Positions 23,000-36,900 of a stretch of 60,000 bases of DNA are shown here, piece after piece. The stretch comes from Lineus longissimus (taxonomy: Eukaryota > Nemertea > Pilidiophora > Heteronemertea > Lineidae): the NCBI RefSeq assembly GCF_910592395.1, contig NC_088324.1, positions 932,001 through 992,000 of the forward strand, given 5' to 3'. Every line of letters starts with the position of its first letter. Position 1 is the first letter of the stretch. The notes beneath the pieces were generated by a model. That model worked only from the letters and a program-made list of their open reading frames with translations. It had not been told where the DNA came from and ran no database searches. Both the position numbers and the translations under genes were made by a program.

Positions 23000-25712
23000 A
23001 AAAATATCTGAAAGTCTGTGCCCCATTGTTGACGAATATAATATCGTGAGGACTTTATCAATAGTCACGGTCCCTGGCCCCTCCCACATAAAAATCATTA
23101 GCAAGGTCACTGCAGGCAATAGCTTCAGCATTGTTATTGTATAAACATGTCTTAAACATTATAAACGGCCCTATTTGTGGGGTTACATTGGGTTCTTGCT
23201 GGGGTAATGATGTCCATGTCCGATTCTGCGTTTTGTGGACTTGTAAATCAGTCCAGCAGTGACATTGCGTTTTGTGGACATATAAGTCTGTCCCGCAGTA
23301 CCAAGTTTCACCCAGCAATAACCAAAAAGACCTGCACGTGACCTTAAAGTAAATAGCTGTGCAAGTGTTGTCGAGACAAAACGCGATGTATGCATTGGAA
23401 GAAGGAAATCTGCGAAGAGTAGCAGGAACTGTCTGTCCAGCTCTCGTCTATGAAACAATGGGCGATTTGAAAGACGTCTCCTGAACAGATCGCCCATTGT
23501 TCACTGAAGCAGCAGTCGAATTGTCTCCAATTTTTTCAGGGGGATTGCTCCATCTCGTGTGGTTTCGCTGTCCCGTCCCAAGAATCGAGCCAACGCGACC
23601 GAGGCCACTTCTGAGAGATAAATATTCAGGATGCCAGATTTGTGGAACACAATTGAGGTAAATGAGATAAAACTCGATAAGCTGGCTACAGTTGATGAAA
23701 TGAGGCTTTAGGTCCGTCATCATGTGACTGATATTGGGACAAACCCGAGGCAGGTTGACCACCATTGCCTGACAATTCAATTTAATTGATTCATCTTATT
23801 AGTGCCAATGAGGCTGTCACAGACATAAACATGTGTATAGACATATTACTGATATGCTATACACCTTTCCAGAAATGGGGCGCTGAGTGTCCGAAATAGT
23901 GATGTCAGAAGGAGAAACTAGGCCTTCTGGTGGAGGGACGAAGGAGAAAGTCATGGTTGACCAACACTCTTGAATGCCTTTATTGACGGACAAGGGGGAA
24001 GCCACCAATTTCGGGGAGCATGTATAATAGAAGATTTAAAAAAAAAACGTCATGAAAAATGATCAAATACTTCAATTTCTTAAATTGTATATTTCAATGT
24101 TTCTTGGTATCTAAATCTTCCCTTTCTATTCCAGGCCAGTAGTCAAGAGCCATGATCAGGGAACAGCAGTTCCCAACGGAATTGACCCTTTTTCTTGTTG
24201 TAATTCATGCTGTTGGCTCAGAATGGGTTGACACTCACCTGTTTTCGACCCTGAAAATTAAACATCGAACATTGTTACTCTTTGTTAAAAGTGAACCTTG
24301 CAAAATATGTGCTTATTCCTGAAATCAATAGCACTTTATGTATGTACTCGCTGATCCAGAATATTGCTATTTCTTGTTCCGTTTTCAATGTGGCAATCTA
24401 TTTACTGTATCTGAGCTATTTCACAGCACAAGAAGTGCAACATTACAACAATGGAGCTATTTCTTGATCACAGCAAAAATGTGTTTCCGCATTGTTTTAC
24501 TCAAATGATGCATGGTTGAGCCTTATTGACATATTTGTTTTCAAGAGGAATTGGTTGTAGGCTTTCTTTCTTTTTTCTTAAGGCAGGCCTAATTTAACAG
24601 AAGGCCTATATTTTAGGTAGGATATTATTTATACTATAGGCCCATATCAGTTTTGAGATCAATTTCCTCTTGAAGACAATAAACGTCAATCGAGTCTCTG
24701 CACCATTTTGATTAGGCGGTTTTGGGCTAAAATACAATACAAGAGAATGCTCCATTGGTGTTAACAGAATATGTCATTGTTTTGGTCAGCAATCAGTTCT
24801 TGCCACCTTGAAAGCGGTCACGGTTACTTACGACTTGTACATTGTTCAAGTGTTATTATGCTATTGTCATTTGCCTTTGCCCCCCCCCCCCCCATCCTTA
24901 TCGACACTCACAGTGCACCACCCTCAATCCCATGCCCCGCATGCGCACTCACCCAACATCTGATCCCTTGACACGCTTGCTGAAGCGGCTCAAGCGGCGT
25001 CAGTAGTATCAACGTTGTGTTATTGTATTCCAAGATTTGCATTATTCATATGCATGTACTTGCCAAATAAATGTTGTCATATCAGAACCTTCGTCTCTTG
25101 TCCTTCGGTCGATAAGTGTGCGGATCACTCCCAACAAGTTCGATTAACACACTACAATATCTTCACTTGCAACAATTTACGGTCAGCCTTTTCTGATTCC
25201 GCATGCCGGCCACTAACTCTTTCTCTTCTAAGTCTTTCAGCGTGGGCGACACTCTCGAAAAGTGATATTTATGCACTTACCAAATGCACCTTCTTCACCA
25301 AAAATACCTCACGCCTGCGGTCAGGGACGAAATAGCCCAGAGTCTGTACCGTAACTTAATTTGCATTCAACCCGAATGAGATCCCCAACTTGTGTGTAAG
25401 CAGTTGACGATCGAGAAGAAGAGACAGTTTTTCTAAGTCTTGCGGAGACCAACGTCTTTGTATGACGACAGTTCTGAATAGCTCTGTCTGGTTTCCTATA
25501 TCTGTATAGTCATCATGGTATCAATGATTGAGCCGATTTACGAATATCGCGTGACTGAACTTAAGTAGGATTTCATGACACCACAGACCATCTTTCATAC
25601 ATCTTCGCTCGTGAGGGCTTGCGAAATCTGCCTAGATAATTTTTTTTTACTTACAAAGTCCTATTTCTCCACGACTCACGGAAAATAACTGGCGCTCAAT
25701 GTGTGTATCTAT

Positions 25713-26222
25713 GTGTCCCTGGAGTTCGAAGGATGTGACATTACAGAGCGTCCGATTTAGTCTCGTAAAGAGACGCGAATTATTCCAGGACATTCAAACT
25801 TGTGTTGTATCCTATCCTTACGATGTATGGTTATCCCTACAGATGTGCTAAAAGCCCTGTCTCTTTAGTATTGGATGAGGCATCCTGCAGACAGTCCGCT
25901 GTACGCTCTTGAGAGAGACACTGACACCCCATCTCTGCCCAGAGTAACCCGTGCTTAGAGTAACTGGTAAACCGCTATCGTCTCTTGAAGACAAAGCATT
26001 TGCTGGTGTTTATTCATATCATCTCCTCAAACACTACTCGAGTACTTCTTGGGTGGTACCTGATACGAGACAACTAACTGAGCTATAACTAACCTGAAGT
26101 GCTATTTGATAAGGGCACATGAGCTGTGTCCCTTTAGTTCGAAGGATGTGACACCTCACAGTGTCCAATGCGGCTCCTTGAGAGAAAAAGACACTAATAC
26201 ATTCACAGGACTTTCAAACTGC
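25713..26222. repeat. Diverged ~95-bp direct repeat pair
   Basis: The segment at 25713-25803 (tgtgtccctggagttcgaag, gatgtgacat) recurs at 26124-26222 (tgtgtccctttagttcgaag, gatgtgacac). Both end in a similar 'aggac.ttcaaact'. The rest of 23.5-26.6 kb shows no gene I can support. Confidence 0.5.
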
Positions 26223-26638
26223 TGGGAGCGTCCCTGCAGACTGTTCAACAGAATGATCAAAAGTTTTATCATATTTTATCTTCTGAATTCGTAAATTTAA
26301 GCAAGAAAATGACAATGACCCATTTTGTGTTTTAATGCTGCAATAGTTTAATATCGTGAAGAAAAAGAATGATTACAATTTATTAGAATTACAATTACCA
26401 ATTAGCTTATTCACACCTTATAAGCAAACTCACATCGGTGAGGAGAGCAGAATAAAGTGAGTGCGGAAAGCTATCGAAGCTATTGATAAGAGGAGGAGTA
26501 AGACCAAAGGGGATCTGTCTATAGGAATGTACCCCTTCTGTCGGCGTGTGAGGAGACGGTGCATACACACTTGATACAGCAGTTTAAAAGATGAACAAAG
26601 TGTATCAAAATACCAGTATCGAAATAAAGTCACTTGTC

Positions 26639-27090
26639 TTATAAATTATTTGCACAAAACTTTGAAACTTTATGAAGTAAATCACCCTCAGCAGTCATTA
26701 GGTAAATGAATTTTTTTGATAGGAGGTTGACGGAAGGGTACTGTGGGATGGATTTTTCGATAAAAAATTCCCTATCCTTTCGAAAATTTGGACAGTCTAA
26801 AAGAACATGGATTTCATCTTCAACACAGTTTATATTTTTAGAAGCAGAACAAAAATGACAGAATCTGTTTTCTCGAGGAATGATAGGTTGAACAAACCTC
26901 TTCGTCTCAATTTTCCACCTATGACTGCTGATTCTAAAACGGGTAAGCGAAAGTCGGTCGCGTCTATTCGCAATAATGTCTTAATATTTTTCATTCTCAA
27001 AGCGTGTCTTTAATGAGACAATGGTATTACATTTTCCACCAGTATTACTTTGGTAGTTGGATACAAAGTGTTCTGACCAGTAATCCTTTG
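26639..27090 (-). pseudogene. LINE retrotransposon ORF2 C-terminal remnant
   Basis: The minus strand encodes RDRLSLTRFRISSHRW, then IPRENRFCHFC, then VEDEIHVLLDCPNFRKDR, ending at a TAA at 26641-26639. The CxxC ... HxxxxC arrangement after a basic 'R..L..LRIS.H' block is the usual tail downstream of the reverse transcriptase domain in non-LTR elements. An in-frame TAA at about 26983 interrupts the copy, and upstream it fades out near 27090. It is a dead fragment. Confidence 0.75.
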
Positions 27091-27841
27091 AAATATTTCT
27101 TTAGAACCTGACAAGACTATGCGCCTTTGTTTACAACCACAGAATCAAGATTGATGTAAAATAAAATGCAATTCTCTTTACATCGGAAAATCAAGAGAAA
27201 GTTCCACTATTATCGAAAGATTTAGAGTTGATAGCGTTTTTAGTAGTTTTGTGTAGCATATTGGAGTACAATGGTTCTAAGACCATGCGAAAAGTTAGTC
27301 GATATGTTCGGGTTCAACAATATTCCCAGTTTTTGGTGTACACGTGGTCCTTTGAACACCATGGTTTTGAATCGATGCATCCACTGTACCACACGCCCTT
27401 GTATTTGAAAGGGATAGCACAATTGCCAACTGAAAGTGAAAGAAAGGCGCATTGAATGAATTTGATACACTAAAAAAATCACCTGAAAATTTCATTAAAA
27501 CATAACACAAAAAAGCGTCGAATTGTATCGGGAAAAGTATTTGTGCTAAAAATGTATGGAGATTTTTACGGCCGTAAATGAATCCCGTGTTTTTTTTCTA
27601 AAAACGAAAAGAGCAACGTCAGGTTACATCAAGGCACCACCTGGTGGCCTTACTATTCAAAGATTTCGCCATTGCTATTCGGTTAATGAGGTCAGAATCC
27701 TGACAACTTCTTCATCTTGTTGAAATAAGCCTTCATAAATTCCCTCCTGGTTCGGGTGAAGGCGATGGCTATGAATTTGAATCTGACTAGTCATATCTCA
27801 AATGGCCTTTGACCTTTGACCTCATCGGTGAGGGATCAAGG

Positions 27842-27969
27842 TCAAAGCTTGAACTCACCCTTCTTGACTTCAGCATACTTCCCGTCATCCTTGCAGTAAT
27901 ACTGCATCCCGGCAAATGTATATGTCACTCCACTAGCTACCTTGGTCTTCATTTGCGTGTCACATGTAG
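27842..27969 (-). CDS. Last recognised exon of the VWD gene (Cys pair module)
   Basis: The acceptor cttccag is followed by ATCDTQMKTK and YYCKDDGKYAEVKKG. It joins the LamG exon in phase 1 (G|CT makes Ala). Either it splices at gtgagt (exon end 27859, phase 1) or reads on to TGA at 27844-27842, giving the C-terminus KKGEFKL. I cannot decide between them. No further exon is evident to the left. Confidence 0.65.
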
Positions 27970-30900
27970 CTGGAAGGAGACAGATCGGCAATATACAGGT
28001 AACTGCGCAGGCATCCTGAGATATTCCTTTTTTAACTCCTACCTGTACGCAAAATTTAAAATATATTAAAAAGTAGGGAGGCGGGGTATATTGAAAATAA
28101 CTGGTGCCAGGACGCTGCACATTAATGTGTCGTGTACCATACATAACATTAGATAACCTGAGAAAACGGTGTATTCCTGTTTCGCCTATTCCTGTTCCGC
28201 CTATTCCTGTTTCGCCTATTCCTGTTTCGCCTAATTCCTGTTTCGCCTATTCAAATGTATTGCTAACCTCCCCACAGACGTAGGAATATGAACCGTCCCT
28301 TACTGACCGACCAAACCCGAGGAGAGCCACATATGTACGCATTGAAACAATACGTCAATGGAGAGAGGGACATAATGAGTTACGTTGATGCCATCAGTTA
28401 CCTTGTCTGACATAATATCATGATATGTATTTTCCACCTTGTTTGACTTTATATGTGCTGTACCTACATGTATATTATGACATGGGTTTTACAGCTGATT
28501 TTGATCAAATAATTATGAGAATGTACAATATTATGTATTTTTATCAAAAACTCATGAATTCAGTTTTCATAAAATAAACGACTGCTTTACTCTACTTAAT
28601 CGATTAGTTTTTACTGTGTGTCAGTATGGTCCTATGGTCCTATGGTCAAATAAGTCCCGGACTGTCCCCGCTTTCAAGGTGACTCTTTCAAAACGGTCAT
28701 GGCATAACAAAGTTGATGGCATTTGATTAGTCAAATTGTCATCACATCGTTAACATCATCCAATTGTCCCCTCACATTTTCCCCATAAAATGAACATGCA
28801 TCCTCAAGGTTCCCCGTGGGAGAGTCGATTTATTGTAGGGGTACTGGAAAGTAGGCGAAACAGGAATAGGCGAAACAGGAATTTTGTAGGCGAAACAGGA
28901 ATAGGCGAAACAGGAATAGGCGAAACAGGCATAAACTGAGAAAACATGTCAATTCGTCAGACCCCTCGTAAAGCTTTAGAGAAGATGACATGAGTTTGTT
29001 GAGAATCTGCTGAGCAAGTTTAACCCCTCCCCTTTGACACGGAAAGGTATATCAATTTCGTTTTCTTTTGCACATACGATCTTCGAAGCTAACAATTACG
29101 GCTTTATTTGCATCGACTTATGAACATCTCCAAGGGTTCATTTCCTAACTCCAAAGTAGTTTACATTTTCGTCATTGACAGATTTTTCCACCAAATGTTT
29201 GAAGAGTAAACTGATTTTGGATTATGATTGAATATGCCACATTGACGTTAATTTAGACCCAGTTTTGAAGGAGTATGTCAAAGAAACATGTTCACCTACA
29301 GCTGTCACTTTTATCAAATTGTGTCAATCAAAGGCTGCTTTCATCTCTATGATAAGAGTGTCGATTAATACCAGTTGGTTAGGGACCAATTTGGCCATCA
29401 GACGTCAATGTGAATATGACGAATGTGTCCCTGGTACACCAACTGACCTTTCGAAATTCAATCCTGAACAAACATCAGTCAAAAGTCAAAAGACCTAAGC
29501 TCCTTTAACACAACGCCTTTGGGTCTCTTCACATAAAACGTGTTGAGAAAAACTCTTTTGTGTTTTCAGCACTTCTCAATTTGCCAGATGTTGCTTATTG
29601 TGTTGTGTCGCGCGGGATACGCAGTGTCGCAGGGTGGCTCTAGGCATATTTCAATCAAATTCCTAAAGCCCGTAGCACACCAGCCGCCAACTTCGGCGTT
29701 CACAGGCGTTTTTTGCCGCAAGAGTCCTGAACGCCTGAAAAATCCCTAGCCTGCTACGAACGGCGTCGGCGAACGCCACTTGCCGCCACTTGCCGCAACT
29801 AAACGCCAAATATCTAACATTTTTGATTTTTGACGCGTGTCGCCGCGTTTGAACGCAAGAAGAAGCCAGGTGTGCTACGGATTGCCGCCTGAATTGGCGT
29901 CGGCGGCGAGGCTATGGCCAATCAGTATGCGTCTTGATGTCACATGATTTCAAAATGGCAGCCTAAAGTGGCGGAAAAGACGCTACTGGATGCCGATTCT
30001 GGGCAGGTGTGCTCCGACCGGGATCCACTGGCCGCCAACTTCGGCGTCGAGAGGCCTGGGGCCTAACTGATCACTTTAAAACAACAAACCAAATTTATTT
30101 TCAAAGACAATTATAAAATCATAATTAATTTTTGTGAGCATATCGAAAGACTAGATAGAATTATGTCTCATCAGCACGATTGGAAACAGAAAAAAGCCCT
30201 TCTATTGAAGTTATCGTTTTTCTCAAAATGTAAAGTTGTTTTCATCTTTAAAAACAATCAGGAAAGATATGAAAGACTAAAGACGAAACGCCTGCATCAG
30301 TCCTTCTCTTTACAGAGATGCATACTATTATACCCACATCATGGAATTACGTAGGCAGAGATATGCCTGCATATATATTTCAAGTATGGCCGTCACAAAA
30401 TACTCTTTTAAAACCTAGCTTCTCGAAAACGTTTCGACTTGTCCTTTAATTAGCTTTTTAACCTTAGATATCAATTTTCTGAACGCAGATCCTGCTAAAC
30501 GGTTGTGCTTCTCGTGGAATAAGATGCTTGATTTCCTCTTTATAGAATTTACCAAAGTGTACGCTTAACTGTAATCTCATGCTTGAATGGCCAACATTTT
30601 TTGTTCCAAATTCTATTGAGAGCGGAGACATATACATAATATGTTGACAGGTGTGAGGTGCCGAAAGCTACCACAAGGCTAAAACTTTGGTATTGGAGTT
30701 TTATTTCACCTATTGGGAATGACAAGGCCTTGCTAGGTTATTCTTACCCGAACCGTCAGAACAATAACTTAGTTATTGCTTGGTTAAACGGACATATCGG
30801 GCGAAATATGCCTGGTAGATGACGAGACTATGTCTGTGGTTACTGGGCATACGCCGCCAGATCAAGAACAAAAACAGTGGACGTATTCACGATGTAATTC

Positions 30901-33900
30901 GAATACCGACATTCAAGATAAGAATATATAATTCATCACATGAGAAGACTGCTGTGAGGGAAAACTCATCGTCAGGTAAACCTTCGTATTCTAATGATTT
31001 ACCCATGTGGTAGAAAGAGCATCGTGTTTAAACTTACCAGGTTTGGCTCTACTTATGATCAGCTTCCTAAGTTCCTCGATCTGGGCCTTACCACTGACTG
31101 CACATCTCATCAGCGTTGTTCCGGCCAGCTTTCCCGTGAATTTGGACCCACCATTTGCCGGTCTGAGTCCAACGTACAAATCACCCAACATGTCTCGGAG
31201 TCCTATGGCTCCGACATTCTTGATGACAACATTACCATCGACCCACATCACCAAATTGCCAGTTTGTTGACTGTAGCTGATCCCTAAGAACGACCATTTC
31301 TTAGTTGGTGGAGCAATATGAAATTGCATATGGCTGTGTCCAGTATGGGCATCCATGTTGGTGAAAAGCTTGCCTCCATGAATCCACATGTGAGTTCCGT
31401 AAGCTCCTCTTCCTCTCCACTCCACGATTGGCCCGTCTCTAAGCACGTCTTGGTAAAGATAAGTCGCGATTGTGAAACTATCACGCTCAATATCCAGCTT
31501 TCCGTCACTGGTTATCTTAACGTAGTTATGCGCGGTGAAAACCCATGCGTTGATACCTTCAGGGCCGGTGGTGAGAGTTGTGGCTCCTACGGTAGATAGG
31601 GTTAGGCCACCAAGGCCGCTTGGTTTGGACTCGATCCTAGGTCCGAGAAGAAGCCACGAGCCACAGCTCGACATACCACCTGAAACAGAAATCGAACACT
31701 TAATCGACAAACACTAAGGCACTAAGGGTGTTTTACAAAAGTAGTCATTGTTTTACGAAGGTAGTCATCACCAAAATTTGGAGAACACCAAGCTTTTAGA
31801 TGCAAATTTTGAAGACATGTTACACATTTGAAACAAATAATGAATAGGAACATAAGGTATACATCTTTAACATCAAATCTAGTTTTATGAGAGAGCTGGC
31901 CATGGAAAAGGGTCTTCGTAAGATTCTCATAGTCTGGCACAAGAAAACGCTGCATGAGCATCTAATACACCTGCATATACAACTCATTGTGAAAGCCAAA
32001 CTGTAAACAATCAACATCGGATCGAGTCACAACAAATTACCAACTCTTGCAGAAATCCATTGATGGTAAAGTTGTTGATCCCGAGGAGCCGATCTCCCAA
32101 GTCAACCAGCCACACGGCACCGCATAGCAAACAGTCCTTACGGTTGATTCCAACAATACCCAATCACCCGACCAGGTTGAACTGAAGGTAGCCATGCTTT
32201 TCAAAGCCGTTCAGGATCAAAATGGATTTAAAACAAGTCAACGATCGTGACCAAGGAGCATGCAAATCAGAGCGGATCTCAAACGCTGACTTGAGGAAAC
32301 TCCAAGAATTCATAAGAAATTTGATTGTTAGTTTAAGTAGGCCTACTCCTAAAAACGGTTTGGACGATTTTCGGTCCGACGTTGAAACGTTCATGGCCTG
32401 ATGCGAAGCGCGAATACGCATCTAGAGGGGAAGTGTAGAAAGCTCCGATCAGAGATCAGCGCTTCGAAAGCCGAAATTCGAGGGCTAGACTAGAGCAAAC
32501 ATTAGAACAGGTTCATTGGGTCTCATCACAGGCGCTTTAACAGTGCAATCGTATGATGGTCTCCCTCGTGAGTTCAAGGAAGTAAAATAAGGATTTGAGC
32601 GCATCAAAGATGTGAGAGATTCATGTGCGTCAAAGTTACGAAATGATCTTAAATCAATCTGCCTATGTTCATGCGTTCCCGCACAAATTGACGTCACTTG
32701 GGTTGGGTCGGCGCTTCAAATAAGAATACGCCTTTTGCCACACCCGGAACTGCATGTTTGTTGAGTGTCGATTTCTGCCGTCTTATCGTCATCGTCCTTA
32801 TTTTGTGGTACAAATGCTGAATCATGGATCGGAAGAGCATAAAGTATCGGTGAGTTATTAGGGTTGGCACAGACTCACCCCAGTGCCGAAATTAAAAACT
32901 TCAGAATTGATCGATTGCCGCCATCTTGGATCTCGGCATCCTTAGATTCAGGGTTTTGATAATCCTAAGTCATCCGCCGCATCGCCAGTTCGGACTGTAA
33001 ATCATATTCAGGCCGAATTATTGCCACTTTCTCTCATAAAACGTTTTCTTTTATTAATAACTAAGAAAATATGATCTTTATAAATAAAATCTGACACTTA
33101 CTGGTGGGTTTTAAGATGATTGTATGGAGAACTATAAACGCAGCGTAGTGCAGCAATCATTTTCGCGGGCTTAGTGGTGATGCGTGTTAATTCAGAAAGA
33201 TTCTTTCCTTTTCTATACACGCGGTACTGCTTTTCAAGATGGTGGCAAGTTACTAGTTCTAGAGGCGTTGTAAGGAACGAAATCAGCGCCTCTCGTGTCA
33301 AGATTTGTGTTTGCAATGATCCAGTGCATTGTACGGTGGTCCATATAGGACATGCGTTAATTTTCATTATACATGTACATGTATTTGAAAAAAGTTCTTA
33401 ATACAACGCTATATTTTCTTTTGAATTATATTTTTCTCTCCTCATTAACAACCGCCGTCGGAAATAATTGTCACTGCGGTGGAAAATATTTTTCACCGCT
33501 GTGTATGTAAGCGACTTATAGTCGGGTGAATATGTGAAAAAATACCACCTTACCCCAAAGAAATTGAAACAAAAGTGTTCTCAACAGTTTTTATTCCTAT
33601 CAATGTTATCAATATCAATATTATGTGAGGGGCCAAATTTTTCCTTTGATCCGAATGACCCTTGAAGCTGGTAAACTTAAGTGCCCCTTTCGGTCGTGTG
33701 GATGGAGATGCGTTTACAATATCGTTTATGAAGCAAAATGATAACCAGTTTACGAAGACACGCAAAGAGATGTCAAATTTGGCAAACTTATTGGCCTCTG
33801 TACGGATAAACCAAAGGACGTTCTGATGCTTTTATAGATAACTACAGCATATATAGCATGACGCATTTCGTGGAAACAGAGTTTTGTAAAGAAAACTGAT

Positions 33901-36900
33901 AGTATCATTTGGTTGGCATGTATAGGGGCAACGAAAACATATTAAAAACTTTAAATAGGCTAAACAAGTATAAATTGGCTAAAATAGTCTCTTTTGACAT
34001 GAAAAGAGCAAATGGCACTTTCTCATGCGACATAATAAACACGCAAAGAAGCATGTTGTAGTACAATGACTGAATACAACTTCATAGTAGGGAGTAGGTC
34101 TTCTGTGTATATCTCACGAAACAGGACGACCTTCGTGGCGTCTGCTGGCGAGTTTATACTAGTCACGAGGGGATAAATCAAGCTCGTTTCAACAGGTGAG
34201 GTGTCATTTATAACGGTACCCAAACTTGCTGCACTTACGTTTCGTGCATTTGAATCCATCTCCTTGGTATCTTTTCTTGCAGCCACAGGTATATACCCCT
34301 TTGTCTCCAGGTCTGCATACAGCATCCTTGCCACAAGGTTTAAGCTCACTGGACCCTAGCTTGGCGACTGATCCTACTTTGATACACTTGTAAAGTGTCG
34401 TGCAGTCGGAGCTTATGCGCTCATCACCAATCTGATAGGTAAAAAGAATTGTTGACACTATCAGCAGATGAAGTACAATAAAAAGCCCCACTACATGCTC
34501 TGGTCTCTTCAATCCTGGTGAGATTACGTCATACCGGAAAAGAGACGAAGCAAAGTCCATATAGTATTTTCCTCATAAGAGTAGCAATATAAGCAGAAGT
34601 ACTTATCAAATGGTTGATGAAGGTAACATTGTCTTAGACGGCGAGGGGGGCGATTTCTTCGTTCATGCAGTTTAGGGTGAAGAGTTAGACACGATCTGAC
34701 TCAGTAAGGTTCTACTCATTACCCACCGTGTAATAGTTTTTGTCTGCATCCCAACAGCCACATGACTGCTCGGGGACACACGAATCACCATCTCGGATGA
34801 AGCCTTTATTACACTTGCAGCCTTCCATCAACTCATCCTCACAGAAGATTGGTTCGGGCTTGATACACGTCGGTTGGCATGGACGCATCTTGGACTCATA
34901 TACGCTGTTAGCAGGGCACTTCATTGCTGGAAAATGACATTGATATTAATCGTATATTAACAGTAAAAAGAGAACAAGGTAGAGACCATTCGATAATAAA
35001 GTGAAAACTGTGATGATGGTTTTAACGTCTACATGCTTGTTTTAAGGATGTCAGGAAAGGTCTCATCATTTACAATGCGCTCACATCAGAGCCACTGCCC
35101 CAACACCAGAATCACACAACACGAGTCAATGGATGCAGGCGCTGACCAAACACAAGATCCCCAAGAGCCAATTTACTCGGGTTGAAACCAGACGCTCTTG
35201 GCATTTACCAGATCCTAGAGCCAATGGACCCACTCCAGATGCACTGGAACAACGCCAGCACCACTTGCTCCACACCGAAGTCAAATGGTTCTTGATTTTC
35301 GAACTTCTGTGACCAGTTGCCTTAGGCATAGCGTGACCTCAGGAATATTCCCCAATCAAATTGAGGGTTACAAGGCTAGAACTTCATTGGTTCCATTTTG
35401 ATATTCGACAAGCAATCGGAAGGCCATTATTGTAGATTTGCAGCCAAAGCATCTTTTTGAAAAGCAGAATGAGTCAAACTTACGACAGAATGTGGTTGTT
35501 CTCCAAACCTTCGAAGGTTGGTAACCATTCAGCTGACATTCGCTGGCGAATTCTCCCACATCAGCGCATATCACTTCTTTAATGGACTCGGGTTTGTCCA
35601 CAAAAGCGCAAGCATCTATCTGGCAAGCAGCATAGGCTGACTTCCAATCTACCTTTCCGCTCTTGATGCACTCTGCGAATGGTCCAGTGGTTGACTTGAT
35701 GTAACCGCAGTACGTGTCTGATGCAATGAGGGCATTGTTCTTATCCGAACATATGATGACTGGATCCTCGCTCTTCTTACAGCTAAAGTATCAACACTAT
35801 TAAATTCGACTTCTATTTGGAATGAATACAAAAATCTGCTGTATGGTAAGACTTCCAAAGTCATCCTACCTCTCTGGACGAACTATTCGAAAGGATATCA
35901 CGAATAAGCTGTCGCCCACCTGTCTTATTTGAATGTGACGGTACTCATGACTGCAAGTAAAGGCTGTCTGTTCGTATTCAACAAAGGGCGAATACTATTC
36001 TAAACCTTTCGATGTATTTCTGACATCGGTTGAATATTGCAGGATCCGGATTCAGATAAGACATAGTGTGGTTTGTTATATATGTTATCAAGCATAGAAC
36101 TTATTATTTTCAAGGTATACAACCGATTTCTTTTGTTTTATTTGATCATATTTCAAACGGCTTGTTTGAAACATACACTTACTTAACTAATGGCACATCC
36201 GAGTCATCGGGAACCTGATAATTATTGAAGCTAGTCAAGGCATCTGCCATTCCATCGCAGTCACCACACATTCCAGTAAGCTTTCCAGCACCTCCATACT
36301 GCCAGTGGCCAAGAGATGTCACAATACCTCCATATTGACCACCGAATGACAAAGCGAAGGAACAGGTTGGCACTGATATCTTAAAGTCGTTGGCTCCAGA
36401 TTTTGTGGCACTGAGAGTATGTCCGCCTTTGAGTTTGAGGTTAAAGGGCATTCTTTGTGTGAGGCCACTGACCTGCAGAACAAAGTTGTGGTGACTTGTT
36501 AGAGAGTGATGCAATGTCCCATATAACTGGCTAACATAAATTGTCAGATTAGTCGATGGTTGTATCGCAACTTCTGTTTGTTGAAAAATGGCTTATTATA
36601 AACCGCGAGATGAGAAATCGCGAAATCGCGAGATAAGTAATCATCATTTTCTACTTCCCTCGATCACGACAATCACCATTTCTAACGCTGCTGTCCACTT
36701 CTCAATTCGATGAGAGTGCGGCCGAATACAATACAAAGGCTACATGCACCTGCATGTTCATCTTGACCACAAGGGTTTTTGCAACTTATCAAGATATGCT
36801 GTGAGTATAATACCGCGAGGTTCAGTATGCAGTATGTGTCAAGATTATTTTCCCGTTAGGCCTGGCGGCACAAGTCACCATACACATGATTGACCGATAA

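Noticed and set aside
34740-34937. Plus-strand 65-codon ORF repeated at 41039 and 49742
   Set aside because: It is the antisense shadow of the TIL exon, conserved only because the units are duplicated.
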